Assembly (NCBI GenBank): GCA_021152595.1
Contig: JAGKVC010000012.1
Location: 1 to 31,547 of the forward strand
DNA length: 31,547 nucleotides
Source: Clostridia bacterium
Lineage (GTDB): Bacteria; Bacillota; Clostridia; Oscillospirales; Ruminococcaceae
Direction: 5' to 3'
Under the pieces are notes generated by a model. The model had not been told where the DNA came from. It saw only the letters and a program-made list of their open reading frames with translations, and made no database searches. The position numbers and the translations under genes were made by a program. Numbering within the stretch: position 1 is the first letter of the stretch; each line of letters opens with the position of its first letter. This document shows, in pieces, positions 30,525 to 31,547 of the stretch.

Positions 30525-31547
30525 TTATTTTTCCGCAGCATGTTTCCGCATTTTTGCGATGAAAAAACCGTCGCTGCCGAGTATCTGCGGAAAGAGCGTT
30601 GTCATGTCCTGCCCGTATCCGCTGAGTGCAGGAAGATTCTGCCACGGCTTTTCAAGCTGAAAGTCGGGATGCGCCGCCAGAAATCTGCGGACGACATCCT
30701 CATTTTCGCGTTTTAAGACGGTGCATGTTGAATAGACCAGCACGCCGTCCGGCTTCAGCGCCTTTGCGGCGGCTTCGAGAATCTGATACTGAATCTCCGG
30801 CAGATCGGCAGCCTCATCGAGTGATTTATAGCGGATCTCCGGCTTTCTGCGGATTACGCCGAAGCCCGAGCAGGGTACATCGCAGAGGATGCGGTCCGCA
30901 AGAGGCTTTTCGGTGCGCCGCGCATCACCGGTCTCCGCCGTGATGCAGCTCAGCCGCAGCATTTGGGCGCCCTTCCGGATCAGTCCGACGCGCTTTTCAT
31001 GGAGATCATAGGAATAGACATGTCCCTGATTCTGCATCAGCTCGGCGATCGTGAAGCTCTTGCCGCCCGGTGCCGCACAGACATCGAGGACAGTCTCCCC
31101 CGGCTGCGGATCAAGCGCGAGACAGCAAAGCTGCGAGGCAAGATCCTGTACATGCATAGCAGCACCGATTGCCTTGGATTCCGAGATCAGACCGCTGCGG
31201 AACGGATCAATCGGGACGCATTCTTTCCCGTCGGTCACGGTCGGAACCTCCGCAGTCTCGCCCTGCTTTCTGAGCAGATAGGCATCGGGAATCTCCGGAA
31301 CGGGATCTGCCGCAGAAATGATCTGTTCACTCTTTTCAAAGAGCGGATTGCGCCGCAGATAGATCGGCGGAGCATCCTCCGCATCCGCAAGAAACGCCGT
31401 GACCGTCTCTCTGTCATAGTCCGCGAGGAGCGCATCGATGCCCGACACCTTCGAGATGCCCTTCTTCGTGAGATCGAAGCTCATGCCGTCGGACCAGCGC
31501 ACGAGCTCGCACTCCGGCACCCGCGCCTCCATGACGTCCGCCTCATC
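30525..31547 (-). CDS. rsmB: 16S rRNA (C967-C5)-methyltransferase RsmB, N-terminally cut by the window
   Basis: RsmB methylates C967 of 16S rRNA using SAM. The frame stays open to the right edge of the window; the ATG at 31532 is internal. The visible part lacks the N-terminal NusB-like domain, which should lie beyond the edge. It contains the SAM-binding LDVCAAPGGKS, the DVPCSGFGVIRRKPEIR motif with one catalytic Cys, and YSTCTV with the other. It heads the visible part of the rsmB-rlmN-prpC-prkC-rsgA cluster; any promoter lies outside the window. Confidence 0.93.
   Translation of the reverse strand, partial: DEADVMEARVPECELVRWSDGMSFDLTKKGISKVSGIDALLADYDRETVTAFLADAEDAPPIYLRRNPLFEKSEQIISAADPVPEIPDAYLLRKQGETAEVPTVTDGKECVPIDPFRSGLISESKAIGAAMHVQDLASQLCCLALDPQPGETVLDVCAAPGGKSFTIAELMQNQGHVYSYDLHEKRVGLIRKGAQMLRLSCITAETGDARRTEKPLADRILCDVPCSGFGVIRRKPEIRYKSLDEAADLPEIQYQILEAAAKALKPDGVLVYSTCTVLKRENEDVVRRFLAAHPDFQLEKPWQNLPALSGYGQDMTTLFPQILGSDGFFIAKMRKHAAEK

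Noticed and set aside
1..31547. CRISPR array, tRNA or rRNA genes
   Set aside because: No regularly spaced repeats, cloverleaf with CCA context, or rRNA sequence was found on either strand.

Overview
The window looks like a chromosomal segment of a Ruminococcus-like member of the Clostridia (Oscillospiraceae/Ruminococcaceae). The basis is the Firmicutes-type gene order (DUF512-der-plsY-gpsA; yceD-rpmF; rsmB-rlmN-prpC-prkC-rsgA), strong AGGAGG ribosome binding sites, consensus TTGACA-17-TATAAT promoters, and a secreted protease carrying a type I dockerin, a module typical of cellulosome- or amylosome-forming ruminococci. Apart from the left 1.75 kb the DNA is moderately GC-rich. I see no rRNA, tRNA, CRISPR array or complete insertion sequence.

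Layout. (1) 1-~1775: right end of an integrative mobilisable element, with a relaxase-like C-terminus and a tyrosine recombinase. It abuts the 3' end of rpsI, so rpsI is the probable integration target. A 13-bp inverted repeat flanks a promoter just before the integrase. (2) 1760-2750: rplM-rpsI on the minus strand, with a perfect promoter and a structured leader. (3) 2876-9238: minus-strand cluster of a DUF512 radical-SAM protein, an unknown protein, Der, a P-loop protein, PlsY, a YciI-like protein and GpsA, interrupted twice by palindromic repeats. (4) 9465-12750: an unknown small protein, L32, YceD, a small P-loop ATPase and glucose-6-phosphate isomerase. (5) 12900-16952: dockerin metalloprotease, D,D-carboxypeptidase, and a divergent patatin-like phospholipase. 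(6) 16953-19100: terminators, a candidate small RNA, a solitary type IV pilin-like protein and a protein resembling a degenerate histidine kinase. (7) 19255-20424: GAPDH with its own promoter and terminator. (8) 20569-23438: a two-gene envelope cluster (phosphodiester glycosidase-domain protein plus a membrane protein with a very Arg/Pro/Gln/Ala-rich tail). (9) 23881-25253: DUF3343 sulfur/selenium-carrier-like protein plus a cysteine desulfurase-like enzyme. (10) 25415-31547: RsgA, PASTA kinase PrkC, PP2C phosphatase, RlmN and RsmB (cut by the window edge).

Most genes are housekeeping: ribosome assembly and modification, phospholipid synthesis, glycolysis, and Ser/Thr signalling at the envelope. 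The less ordinary signals are an intergenic repeat family (five copies) whose two hairpins covary between copies, a candidate 120-nt small RNA with its own promoter and terminator, the inverted-repeat-flanked integrase promoter, and several orphan envelope genes. No complete new defence or metabolic system is evident. All statements come from reading the sequence; no database search was run.
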